Shown piece after piece: positions 52,601 to 55,166 of a DNA stretch of 64,000 bases. Within the stretch, counting starts at the first letter, position 1; every line of letters begins with the position of its first letter. The notes below the pieces were generated by a model. That model was given only the letters and a program-made list of their open reading frames with translations, searched no databases and was not told the DNA's origin. This DNA is from Aselliscus stoliczkanus (taxonomy: Eukaryota; Chordata; Mammalia; Chiroptera; Hipposideridae), in assembly GCA_033961575.1 (NCBI GenBank), contig CM066735.1, positions 31,019,501 to 31,083,500 of the forward strand, written 5' to 3'. Made by a program: the position numbers and the translations under genes.

Positions 52601-53328
52601 ACTTCTGACACTCTTGAGAAATATTTGTCATTTTTAAAAAATATGACTCGTTGTAAATAAAGCAGTTGTGATATTAGTAATTCATTTATTTCTTCCCTTT
52701 TGATTAATTTCTTTTCACTCTCTTGAGCTTTATTTCCTACTTTGATTTTCTGTTGAGATGGTCAGCCTCCTGTGTTTATTATCTGTATTTGTGATATTTG
52801 TGACTCTTAAATTCATAATCACCATTCCCACAGGTTAAATCATCATCTGGAAATCTGTGGCAAAAATTATTCTGGAAAATATACCTTGATAGACAAAATT
52901 AACCTAAGATTCACAGATCAAACATTTCAACATGATATGAGAAGTTCTTAAATGTTTCTAGACCATTAAATTTCCAAATGTTATTTTATTTAGGATGAAT
53001 GAAGGAGAGGCTTACCAGTTGTTGAAAGATTTTTCACTCACCATTCAATCTATCAGGTGTGTCATATATTTCAAATACTAATTTCAAACTTTCAGTAATT
53101 TAGTGGTAATTTGAAAAATGTAGAGCTCATAGTTGGTTTACTTAATTCTGCCTTCCTAGGGAAAGTCCTTCTTATAATACTACCTCTTCTAAAATGGGTG
53201 CTTCATATGCATTTATTTTCATTTACAGTGTTTCCTTGCGTGAACTATGTGATAATGAAGAAGACAGTGTGGTCTTAGCTTTTGAACAACTGAATGAAAC
53301 CTTTTCTGAAAAACTTAAGAATGTCTAA
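3900..53328 (+). CDS. DDX60: DDX60 (or DDX60L), 3' half: 19 coding exons of a Ski2-like RNA helicase
   Basis: Joined exons: 3900-4015, 4862-5004, 5096-5205, 9837-9941, 10645-10773, 11889-12013, 22803-22961, 25842-25989, 27430-27582, 29710-29814, 32234-32434, 35799-35903, 36171-36312, 38575-38696, 46634-46781, 48064-48206, 51622-51773, 52994-53056, 53229-53328. The sum is 2469 nt, 822 codons plus stop, about half of the ~1700-residue family length. Seen: all introns are GT-AG, phases chain without a break, and there is no internal stop or frameshift. Residues (window numbering) carry VHCLGGE (1-7, end of motif II), LSATIS (motif III), [11 protein letters not shown] (motif V) and [10 protein letters not shown] (motif VI). 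Known of the family: DDX60 is a cytoplasmic, interferon-induced helicase with reported roles in RIG-I-like receptor signalling and antiviral RNA control. The paralogue DDX60L is similar, and the window alone does not separate them. The 5' half, promoter and motif I lie upstream of the window. Confidence 0.93.
4016..4861. other. Intron with old MIR (about 4480-4750, antisense)
   Basis: 'gtgccaggcactgttctaaa' followed by 'aggcatagagagattaagtg' and '...attcaatctcagg' is the antisense order of a MIR SINE. The last ~90 bp (4761-4845) have a second copy at 5908-5985. The remainder is unremarkable AT-rich intron. Confidence 0.7.
4862..5004 (+). CDS. DDX60: DDX60 exon 2 of window: linker after motif III
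   Basis: The acceptor is tatattttaag and the donor g|gtatgt. The exon completes the split Glu and encodes residues 40-86, beginning [19 protein letters not shown] and continuing through a basic, serine-rich stretch to YKVRL. Lys/Arg are frequent and no catalytic motif falls here; in Ski2-like helicases this is the linker from RecA domain 1 towards domain 2. The 90 bp just before the exon, and perhaps part of the exon itself, seem to have a decayed second copy at 5908-6050 (see findings). Confidence 0.92.
5096..5205 (+). CDS. DDX60: DDX60 exon 3 of window
   Basis: The exon is only 91 bp downstream of the previous one, so the intron is very short. The acceptor is tcatttttag and the donor cat|gtaagt, a near-consensus site. 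The first two bases complete a Val codon, then [19 protein letters not shown] and a His/Asp-rich end [16 protein letters not shown] give residues 87-123. It ends in phase 0. No known catalytic residue is visible. The sequence matches what I recognise of DDX60 between the two RecA domains. Confidence 0.92.
5206..9076. other. Intron with old repeats: CT-rich tract, MIR, L1 3' fragments
   Basis: Contents: a second copy of intron/exon sequence at 5908-6050; a C/T-rich tract (6240-6360, cctt/ccct units with a tctcac part); a short L1 3'-end-like piece near 7235-7300; antisense MIR 7480-7640 ('gtgccaggtattttac' then 'gaaatgaggaaactcagg'); and an antisense L1 3' end 7908-8180 ('ttaaaatatacttaacatat'). 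I see no gene in it. Confidence 0.6.
9077..9428 (+). mobile_element. Dimeric tRNA-derived SINE, sense
   Basis: Two similar heads follow each other: 'ggcagcagggtggctcagtt' and 'gggtggctgaattgctcagt', each followed by a B-box-like 'ttcgattcccacatggg' or 'tttgatttccacatgggcc' and 'ccgcaactagattgaa' / 'ccacaactagattgaaa'. It ends in an A-rich tail. Flanks 'aaaaggtcttgg' and 'aaaagatctta' look like a mutated target duplication. The two heads are diverged, so the dimer formed before insertion. Confidence 0.85.
9590..9730 (-). mobile_element. Truncated L1 3' end, antisense
   Basis: 'tagtttcaggtgtacaaaac' after a T-run is the antisense of the L1 3'UTR end seen again at 12860, 49745 and 54030. The piece is ~140 bp, severely 5'-truncated, and ends ~110 bp before exon 4. 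Confidence 0.75.
9837..9941 (+). CDS. DDX60: DDX60 exon 4 of window
   Basis: A 35-codon exon, phase 0 at both ends, so it could be skipped without breaking the frame. The acceptor is ttttcatgtag and the donor cag|gtaaat. It encodes residues 124-158, starting [20 protein letters not shown] and ending FWQSWPRAQ, rich in aromatics (five Trp/Phe in the last dozen residues). It follows a 4.6-kb intron full of old repeats and a dimeric SINE. Confidence 0.92.
10413..10535 (-). mobile_element. tRNA-derived SINE, antisense
   Basis: A long T-run, then 'gagggcagtgtcactggccc', antisense B box 'ggatccgaactggg', and head end 'cactcaggcggccc'. The flanking repeats 'ttgtatactctt' and 'ttgtgtactctt' are the target-site duplication. 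It lies ~110 bp upstream of exon 5. Confidence 0.9.
10645..10773 (+). CDS. DDX60: DDX60 exon 5 of window
   Basis: A 43-codon exon, phase 0 at both ends, encoding residues 159-201: [13 protein letters not shown], then a Lys-rich amphipathic stretch with [20 protein letters not shown], ending NGNAEK. The acceptor ...ttttcaag is short of pyrimidines just before the AG but has a T-rich tract upstream; the donor is aag|gtaatg. A SINE sits ~110 bp upstream of the acceptor. An acceptor-like site with a short in-frame ORF lies ~110 bp downstream (10885) and is treated as a possible alternative end. Confidence 0.92.
10774..11888. other. Intron, no gene recognised; contains an internal imperfect direct repeat
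   Basis: The sequence is AT-rich. An acceptor-like site at 10885 is discussed in findings. Two ~75-bp imperfect direct copies ('atattttaacttagata' core) lie at 11336-11418 and 11743-11815. No known mobile element recognised. Confidence 0.5.
11889..12013 (+). CDS. DDX60: DDX60 exon 6 of window
   Basis: The acceptor is attgttatag and the donor ttttttt|gtaagt. It encodes residues 202-242 ([20 protein letters not shown], then [20 protein letters not shown]) and leaves two T bases for the next exon, where TT+A gives Leu. The exon ends in eight T residues immediately before the donor, a slippage-prone place where one-base indels would shift the frame; the copy here is in frame. The next exon is 10.8 kb away across a large L1-filled intron. 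Confidence 0.92.
12014..12849. other. Start of the 10.8-kb intron, no element recognised
   Basis: This part is AT-rich. A T-run followed by 'cccacgacagttggccttta' (12180-12210) could be a retroposed tail in antisense, but I cannot identify it. Nothing else is supportable. Confidence 0.4.
13361..17208 (-). pseudogene. L1 ORF2 pseudogene (endonuclease-reverse transcriptase)
   Basis: Open segments lie in shifting frames: 17208-17008 (N-terminal endonuclease with LNVSGL and IQETQL, the conserved Asn and Glu blocks), 16740-16213 (endonuclease/linker), 15844-15632 and 15096-14860 (reverse transcriptase, with the catalytic LYADDM box), 14791-14105 (thumb region) and 13975-13361 (C-terminal, with a Cys-rich [18 protein letters not shown] box and the end [15 protein letters not shown]). 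The frame changes several times, so no full-length protein can be made. The gene acts in cis on L1 RNA when intact. Confidence 0.9.
17390..18010 (-). pseudogene. L1 ORF1 pseudogene (RNA-binding chaperone)
   Basis: 17977-17762 encodes a heptad-rich coiled-coil segment (ending [20 protein letters not shown]). 17655-17392 encodes the C-terminal region ([20 protein letters not shown], typical of L1 ORF1p). The two lie in different frames, so it is broken. It lies just upstream of ORF2 on the minus strand, as in mammalian L1. Confidence 0.85.
18805..18863. repeat. (TA)n microsatellite in L1 5'UTR
   Basis: A nearly pure AT alternation with one 'gg' interruption near the start. It lies in the A-rich block of the L1 5'UTR. 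Confidence 0.95.
19831..20385. other. Intron between L1 and composite SINE, no gene
   Basis: The sequence is AT-rich, with short repeats of 'aaatacct' near 19960-20010. I see no recognisable element. The last 15 bases are the left copy of the SINE's target duplication. Confidence 0.4.
20386..20911 (-). mobile_element. Composite multi-head SINE with distinctive tail, antisense
   Basis: Flanks 'aggccacagaatctt' (20371-20385 and 20912-20926) are a perfect 15-bp target duplication. On the minus strand the element starts 'gggctggccgaatggctcag' (tRNA-like A-box area), has repeated B-box-like tracts ('ggtttgattcccacatgggc', then two more decayed copies), and ends with a tail 'ccccaataaaatctttaaaa'. 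About 525 bp, an unusually long SINE with about three tRNA-like units. The tail is shared with the element at 37015. Confidence 0.88.
21264..21322. repeat. (TG)n(TA)n compound microsatellite
   Basis: About 20 TG units run into about 10 TA units. The two-part structure is common where slippage extends a (TG)n tract. Confidence 0.95.
21640..21790 (+). mobile_element. Old MIR SINE, sense
   Basis: 'ttgagccttagtttcctcat' followed by 'ttgcaaaatgagatgacaat' is the conserved MIR core in sense orientation. It is decayed. Confidence 0.65.
21880..22255 (+). mobile_element. L1 3'UTR fragment, sense strand
   Basis: 'atggttgccagaggatgggg' and 'ctgtacacctcaaacttata' ... 'atctcaataaaactggaagg' are typical of the L1 3' end. 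It is a diverged, 5'-truncated copy of an old L1, in the same sense as the gene, unlike most L1s here. Confidence 0.8.
22803..22961 (+). CDS. DDX60: DDX60 exon 7 of window
   Basis: The acceptor is catttgttttcag and the donor aat|gtaagt. It encodes residues 243-295: [19 protein letters not shown], then a charged region with [22 protein letters not shown] ending KT. It is strongly basic near the end, with ten Lys in the last twenty residues. This falls in the linker before the second RecA domain; coiled-coil or RNA contact is possible but not shown. It ends with two bases (AT) that join T of the next exon to give Ile. Confidence 0.91.
22962..25841. other. Intron, 2.9 kb, no gene or well-defined repeat recognised
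   Basis: T-rich tracts occur near 23540 and 24040. The more GC-rich block 24480-25450 could be an old element but I cannot name it. An open stretch in the minus frame there is short and has no recognisable domain. Confidence 0.4.
25842..25989 (+). CDS. DDX60: DDX60 exon 8 of window (unusual GTCAGC donor)
   Basis: The acceptor is tttatgaacag. It encodes residues 296-345: [20 protein letters not shown], then [20 protein letters not shown] and [10 protein letters not shown] place the donor at gag|gtcagc because the next exon then continues in frame with the family sequence. GTCAGC has C at +3, which is rare in mammals. If it is not used, the frame stays open for 37 more codons to a TAG at 26101, which would remove motifs V and VI. 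The exon boundary is therefore slightly less certain than the others. Confidence 0.87.
26590..26696. repeat. (CA)n followed by (TA)n microsatellite
   Basis: About 24 CA units, a 'gca' break, then about 20 TA units with a few interruptions (atag, atgt). Confidence 0.97.
26922..26996. repeat. (TC)n polypurine-polypyrimidine tract
   Basis: Thirty or more TC units, then mixed 'tgtctc' units. The strand asymmetry (all pyrimidine on +) makes intramolecular triplex formation possible; this is inference. Confidence 0.95.
27430..27582 (+). CDS. DDX60: DDX60 exon 9 of window: start of helicase C domain
   Basis: A 51-codon exon, phase 0 at both ends, encoding residues 346-396. The acceptor follows a T-run (ctttttttag); the donor is agg|gtaggt. 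It begins [20 protein letters not shown] and continues with [20 protein letters not shown] and [11 protein letters not shown]. The GIGYHH block followed by a short helix and an ILFRKG segment is the characteristic beginning of RecA domain 2 in Ski2-like helicases, leading into motif V in the next exon. Confidence 0.93.
27583..29709. other. Intron, 2.1 kb: (TG)n at 28320-28372 and an old L2/MIR-like piece
   Basis: 'ttactgaacacctgtcatgt' to 'ggtactcttgtcagcatggg' (29240-29320) is the style of an old L2-class repeat end. The rest is AT-rich without recognisable elements or genes. Confidence 0.55.
28320..28372. repeat. (TG)n microsatellite
   Basis: About 25 TG units with one 'tatg' interruption. 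Confidence 0.95.
29710..29814 (+). CDS. DDX60: DDX60 exon 10 of window: helicase motif V
   Basis: A 35-codon exon, phase 0 at both ends, residues 397-431. The acceptor is ctctttccag and the donor cag|gtattg. It reads [20 protein letters not shown] then [30 protein letters not shown] is motif V, which contacts RNA and the nucleotide. Skipping this exon would keep the frame but destroy the helicase core. Confidence 0.95.
30319..30357. repeat. (ATTAGT)n hexanucleotide repeat
   Basis: Six near-perfect copies of a 6-bp unit (ttagta in one phase). Confidence 0.95.
30371..30496 (-). mobile_element. tRNA-derived SINE, antisense
   Basis: 'gtggcccatggggggattaa' is a mutated antisense B-box region and 'ctaaccaactgagctaacag' is an antisense A-box area (tRNA-like 'ctgttagctcagttggttag'). 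The tail side begins near 'caggaaacatcagctcc'. It has no clear poly(T) or target duplication, so it may be old. Confidence 0.7.
31585..31656. mobile_element. Fragment of hAT-type (Charlie-like) DNA transposon
   Basis: 'gcaaactatggtccatggaa' and 'tttttgtaaataaagtttta' match the order of a widespread mammalian non-autonomous hAT family as I recall it. It runs straight into a (CA)n array, so the right part is lost. Confidence 0.5.
31657..31691. repeat. (CA)n microsatellite
   Basis: Seventeen CA units directly after a DNA-transposon fragment. Confidence 0.95.
32234..32434 (+). CDS. DDX60: DDX60 exon 11 of window: helicase motif VI
   Basis: The longest exon here, 67 codons, phase 0 at both ends, residues 432-498. 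The acceptor is attctgtttccag and the donor aag|gtactg. [20 protein letters not shown] opens the exon; [10 protein letters not shown] is motif VI with the arginines that contact ATP across the domain interface. It continues [20 protein letters not shown] and [20 protein letters not shown], the entry to the winged-helix-like region of Ski2-type proteins. Confidence 0.96.
32435..35798. other. Intron, 3.4 kb, with an L1 3' fragment and an unclassified retroelement-like block
   Basis: 'ttttattgtggtaaaataca' onward (33779-33900) is an antisense L1 3' end. The block 35190-35670 is GC-richer than the intron, contains a 'tttattgg' (antisense poly(A)-like signal) and may be an LTR remnant, but I cannot assign it. 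No gene is recognised. Confidence 0.5.
35799..35903 (+). CDS. DDX60: DDX60 exon 12 of window
   Basis: A 35-codon exon, phase 0 at both ends, residues 499-533: [20 protein letters not shown] then [15 protein letters not shown]. The acceptor is cttctttaaag and the donor gag|gtatga. Leucine and phenylalanine alternate with a helical spacing, suggesting buried helices of the C-terminal domain. The next exon is only 267 bp away. Confidence 0.93.
36171..36312 (+). CDS. DDX60: DDX60 exon 13 of window
   Basis: The acceptor is tttttgttctgtag and the donor g|gtaagc. It encodes residues 534-580: [40 protein letters not shown] and LCQPTQK. The [16 protein letters not shown] block is what I recognise as typical of DDX60 and its Ski2-like relatives, after the winged-helix segment. 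It leaves one G that joins GC of the next exon to give Gly. Confidence 0.94.
36893..36921. repeat. (TTTA)n tetranucleotide repeat
   Basis: Seven TTTA units in the intron after exon 13. Confidence 0.95.
37015..37468 (-). mobile_element. tRNA-derived SINE with long tail module, antisense
   Basis: Flanks 'ccgaatacttct' (37003-37014 and 37469-37480) are a perfect 12-bp target duplication. The left part 'ttattggggaattgacggag' and 'gcgttggggaatcgggg' match the tail of the 20386 element. The right part (antisense 'gagggcagtgtcactggccc', B box 'gggatccgaaccggggcc', head 'actcggccggccc') matches the simple SINEs at 223, 10413 and 38395. So the head of one family carries the tail of another. Confidence 0.9.
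37755..37930 (-). mobile_element. Old MIR SINE, antisense
   Basis: 'ttgaggaaactgaggcacag' then 'gattcaaatataagtagtct' and 'agagcccaagttttgaaatg' is MIR in antisense order, decayed. Confidence 0.75.
38395..38515 (+). mobile_element. tRNA-derived SINE, sense
   Basis: It begins 'gggccggccaagtggcgcgg' and continues 'tggttaagtgctggcttggg', B-box-like 'ggttcggtcccacat', 'gagggccagtgacactgccc', and an A-rich tail. Flanks 'ttaaaaattg(g/a)attaacata' (20 bp, one difference) are the target duplication. This is the cleanest copy and the best example of the simple family. It ends ~60 bp before exon 14. Confidence 0.93.
38575..38696 (+). CDS. DDX60: DDX60 exon 14 of window
   Basis: The acceptor is ttgttttgtgtag and the donor aag|gtaaaa. 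It encodes residues 581-621: [20 protein letters not shown] then [20 protein letters not shown] and K. Helical Leu/Val pattern in the first half, then a FGRRY block. A tRNA-derived SINE in the sense orientation ends ~60 bp upstream of this exon, close to the likely branch point region. Confidence 0.93.
38697..41104. other. Intron part with an old L1 segment (+) and a small retrocopy
   Basis: 38697-40180 is AT-rich with no recognised element. 40180-40930 has A-rich sequence in the style of an old L1 internal region on the + strand (for example 'aagatgagggagaaaatggc'), with a retroposed piece inside (40645-40773). No gene is recognised. Confidence 0.5.
40645..40773 (+). pseudogene. Retrocopy of an unidentified mRNA 3' end
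   Basis: 129 bp flanked by a 14-bp direct repeat 'aaaagtgtagtcaa' (40631-40644 and 40774-40787). It carries AATAAA at 40745-40750 and, ~15 bp later, a degenerate A/C-rich tail. This is the structure of a strongly 5'-truncated processed pseudogene made by the L1 machinery. The source transcript is not recognised; a SINE is unlikely because no A/B box is visible. Confidence 0.65.
41327..42607 (+). mobile_element. Mariner-family DNA transposon, full length, inactive
   Basis: The left end 'ttgggttgttgtaaaagtca' and right end 'tgacttttccaacaacccaa' are inverted repeats of ~30 bp. The length, 1281 bp, is typical of mariner. The left flank is TA; the right flank (aata) has no TA directly adjacent, so one TSD copy has probably mutated. 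It is inserted in an antisense L1. The transposase gene is entered separately. Confidence 0.93.
41511..42508 (+). pseudogene. Mariner transposase pseudogene
   Basis: It starts at ATG 41511 and ends at TAA 42506-42508, ~332 codons, close to the usual mariner length. In-frame stops lie at 41586 (TGA), 41643 (TGA), 41766 (TGA) and 41880 (TAG), and there is one frameshift between 42224 and 42245. Visible motifs: TGDEKW (first catalytic Asp), HCDN (second Asp) and [13 protein letters not shown], where the third Asp of the DD34D triad is Asn. It could not be active. It inserted before its MITE relative at 48494 could have been judged, so their order is unknown. Confidence 0.93.
43123..43632. mobile_element. 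5'-inverted (twin-primed) truncated L1
   Basis: 43123-43346 is the L1 3'UTR in antisense, starting from a T-run and ending '...gtctgtgtctatgag'. At 43347 it switches to sense ORF2 C-terminal/3'UTR sequence ('ggccaagacatggaaacaat' ... 'gtggtatataaaactgaaaa'), which ends at '...aaactcatagacag', exactly where the antisense part stops in L1 order. The sense part still encodes [20 protein letters not shown]. The target duplication 'gtagttctatttt' is at 43110-43122 and again at 44648-44660. Confidence 0.85.
43633..43784. repeat. 76-bp tandem duplication over the L1/LTR junction
   Basis: The junction sequence occurs twice, offset by 76 bp: 'ctcatagacagattgtagtt' followed by 'tgctgggagccgtcagcacc' at ~43613-43653 and again at ~43689-43729. 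Each unit contains the end of the L1 and the first ~20 bp of the LTR. A post-insertion duplication is the simplest reading. Confidence 0.9.
43709..44647 (+). mobile_element. Solo LTR of a class II-type endogenous retrovirus
   Basis: It starts 'tgctgggagccgtcagcacc' and ends 'gctggtcccctgca' (TG...CA). AATAAA lies at ~44518 ('ctgcaataaagtgtgacact') with a T-rich downstream part. A 6-bp flanking repeat 'gtagtt' is on both sides (before 43633/43709 and 44648-44653); 6 bp is usual for class II (beta-type) retroviruses. ~940 bp with no viral coding sequence, so it is a solo LTR left by recombination. Confidence 0.8.
46634..46781 (+). CDS. DDX60: DDX60 exon 15 of window
   Basis: The acceptor is cttcataatttag and the donor a|gtaagt. 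It encodes residues 622-670: [40 protein letters not shown] and EYQLPLSNI. It follows an 8-kb intron made of nested transposons, and still has clean splice sites and an open frame. The last A joins AT in the next exon to give Asn. Confidence 0.93.
46782..48063. other. Intron, 1.3 kb, with an old MIR (about 47120-47340, sense)
   Basis: 'tgaaatcttggataaatgac' followed by 'tgcctcaatttcctctatag' and '...tagtgcctagcacataag' is a sense MIR. No other element or gene is recognised. Confidence 0.65.
48064..48206 (+). CDS. DDX60: DDX60 exon 16 of window
   Basis: The acceptor is ctattatggccag (a weak pyrimidine tract) and the donor cgt|gtaagt. It encodes residues 671-718: [40 protein letters not shown] and LQSKSPNR. 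It is acidic at the start with several cysteines; no catalytic motif. A 79-bp mariner MITE lies ~290 bp downstream in the following intron. Confidence 0.92.
48207..49732. other. Intron part with a mariner MITE, otherwise no element recognised
   Basis: Apart from the MITE at 48494, this AT-rich stretch shows nothing I can name. A minus-strand open stretch at 48597-48926 has no recognisable domain and is probably chance. Confidence 0.5.
48494..48572. mobile_element. 79-bp mariner-derived MITE
   Basis: It begins 'ttgggttgtcagaaaactca' and ends 'tgacttttccgacaacccaa', the inverted repeats of the 41327 mariner, with almost nothing between. TA is present on both sides (48492-48493 and 48573-48574), the standard mariner target duplication. 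It is non-autonomous and would have depended on a transposase supplied elsewhere. Confidence 0.95.
49733..50725 (-). mobile_element. 5'-truncated L1, ~1 kb, antisense
   Basis: The left end is a T-run then 'gttttaggtgtacagaacaa'. The right end is at 'agtgaggtggtat'. The target duplication 'ctgaaaaattgct' is at 49720-49732 and 50726-50738. Its minus strand encodes the ORF2 C-terminus with [25 protein letters not shown] Cys box (cut here to 20 residues: [18 protein letters not shown]). It is broken and incomplete. Confidence 0.92.
50726..51621. other. Intron part before exon 17, no element recognised
   Basis: AT-rich, with a 'ttctggat' repeat near 50960-50995 that appears twice. No gene or known repeat. 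Confidence 0.4.
51622..51773 (+). CDS. DDX60: DDX60 exon 17 of window
   Basis: The acceptor is tgtttctttag and the donor ag|gtacgt. It encodes residues 719-768: [40 protein letters not shown] and [10 protein letters not shown]. The [20 protein letters not shown] block is a strongly conserved C-terminal signature that I recognise from DDX60. AG plus G of the next exon gives Arg. Confidence 0.94.
51774..52993. other. Intron with CATCTC-like simple repeat
   Basis: 51790-51925 is a pyrimidine-rich run of ctatct/catctc/catgtcc units. 52219-52260 is a 21-bp tandem duplication ('tgctcttcattatctgagag' twice). The rest is AT-rich without recognised elements. Confidence 0.7.
52994..53056 (+). CDS. DDX60: DDX60 exon 18 of window (63-nt microexon-like)
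   Basis: The shortest exon, 63 nt, divisible by three. The acceptor is ttattttatttag and the donor cag|gtgtgt. It encodes residues 769-789: R then [20 protein letters not shown]. Skipping it would delete 21 residues in frame; the split codons on both sides make Arg or Ser without a stop. Confidence 0.92.
53229..53328 (+). CDS. DDX60: DDX60 exon 19 of window: C-terminus and stop codon
   Basis: The acceptor is ttttcatttacag. It completes a Ser codon, then encodes [20 protein letters not shown] and [12 protein letters not shown], ending with TAA at 53326-53328. The acidic [16 protein letters not shown] tail is as expected for the C-terminus of DDX60. No alternative terminal exon is needed. Confidence 0.95.
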
Positions 53329-53960
53329 AAACAAAGTATCCAAACCTCTTAAAATATTTTTCAAGTCATACTTTATGTTTCTCATGCTTTTTGTCAGAAA
53401 TACATATATGATGAAGTAGAAAGAGAAAGCTCTTTGGAGTCAGAGCTGTCTGATCAAACTTGCCATGTTCTCTCATGAGCACCCTTGGATGAATTATTTA
53501 ATATTTCCAAGTCTTAGTTTCTTTATATAGGTTGAATAATAATGCTTATGTCTCAGCTAGTTTTCAGATTGATTGAGAAAATGCAAAGGTTTTATATATA
53601 ATTGAAAAACAATTTTTACTCTGTGAGGCCTACACAAATATTAATTACATTCTGAACATATTTTTCCTCAATGTCATAGTTTATAAAATGTCTACTAAGT
53701 CTAAAACAAATGGTTCCTGAAGTTGAAATATATTCTCTCTAATGAATTTAAATGTGATTATGTAACTTAGATATATGCCTATAAAGATAATATCTTCTAG
53801 TAATTTTAAACTACTATTTTAAAATTATATTGATAAATGTGAGTTTTGATGTAAATTCTGTGATGTTTTAAAGTTAAATGTAACAGATGATCTGGCTTGA
53901 TTTTAATTGTATGTTAGTGACTGGAAAACAAAGCAATAAAATGGGTTTAATCTACATATC
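53329..53960 (+). other. DDX60: DDX60 3' untranslated region
   Basis: This AT-rich non-coding stretch runs from the stop codon to just beyond the poly(A) signal. It contains a decayed sense-strand MIR (about 53420-53550: 'ttggagtcagagc', 'tatttccaagtcttagtttc') and no other recognisable element. The end is placed ~20 nt after AATAAA, an estimate, since no transcript data are available. Confidence 0.7.
53935..53940 (+). terminator. Poly(A) signal AATAAA of DDX60
   Basis: The sequence agcAATAAAatggg lies ~605 nt after the stop codon and is followed within 25-45 nt by T-rich sequence (ctctttatttta), as expected of a cleavage site and downstream element. No earlier AATAAA stands in the 3'UTR. 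Confidence 0.75.
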
Positions 53961-54022
53961 ATTGATCTCTTTATTTTAAATCTATGCATCTGTCAATCCA
54001 TTTACACACATGTGTGCATTTT

Positions 54023-55133
54023 TTTTATTAGTTTCAGGTGTACAAAACATTGTAATAGTTAGACATTTACACCCTTCACAAAGTGATAACCCCCTCCCCC
54101 AATCTACTGCCCTCTAAAATCATACATAGCTGTTACAATTCCACTATTCCCTATGCTATACTCCACATCCCATGACTATATATATATTGACTATTTATAT
54201 ATTAAATTGTAATTGACATTCATTATTATTCAGCTTCAGCTTCAGGTGTATACTGCAGTGGTCAGGCATCTACACCGTCGATGAAGTGGTCTCCCTAACA
54301 AGACAAGTGTCCATTGGATACCCCACAACACCTTTACAACATTATTGATTATATTCCCCAAACTTTTTGTATCCCCATGGCAATCTTGTGGCTACCAATT
54401 TGTACTTTCTAATCCCCTTACCTCTTCCTTATCCCCACTCCCCTCCCATCTAGCAACGCTCAGTTTTTTTCTCTATATCTCCGAGACTGTTTCTAATTCG
54501 TTTGTTCATTTATTCTATTCTTTAGATTCCACATATAAGTGAAATCATATGGTATTTGTTTTTCCCCAACTGACTTATTTCACTTAGCATAATGTTCTCT
54601 AGGTCCATCCATATTGTTGCAAATGGTAAGATTGTATTCTTCTTTATGGCCGGAGAATACTCCATTGTATAAATGTACCATAATTTCTTAAGCCAGTTGT
54701 CTACCGATGGGCATTTTGGTTGTTTCCAAGTCTTGGCTATTGTAAATAGCGCTGCAGTGAACATAGGGATGCATACATTTTTTCAAATCAGCATTTTAGA
54801 TTTCTCTGGATAGATACCTAAGAGTGGAATTTATGGGTCATAAGGTAGTTCCATTTCCAGTTTTTTGAGATACCTCCATACTGTTATCCCTGGGCTGCAC
54901 CAATCTGCAGTCCCAACAACAGTGCACCAGGGTTCCCTTTTCTCCACAGCCTCACCAGCACTTGTTTGTTGATTTATTGATCATAGCCATTCTGACAGGA
55001 GTGAGGTGGTATCTCATTGTGGTTTATTTTTTGCATTTCTCTAATGATTAGTGAAGTTGAACAATTTTTCGTATGCCTGTTGGCCATCTGTATGTCCTCT
55101 TTAGAAAAATGTCTCTTCGTTACCTCTGCCCAG
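54023..55133 (-). mobile_element. 5'-truncated L1, ~1.1 kb, antisense, just after DDX60
   Basis: A T-run then 'tagtttcaggtgtacaaaac' at the left; the target duplication 'catgtgtgcatttt' is at 54009-54022 and 55134-55147. The minus strand encodes the ORF2 C-terminus ([20 protein letters not shown] ... MISLICGI). It lies ~65 bp after the expected DDX60 cleavage site. Confidence 0.92.
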
Positions 55134-55166
55134 CATGTGTGCATTTTATATAACAGTTTATGCATA

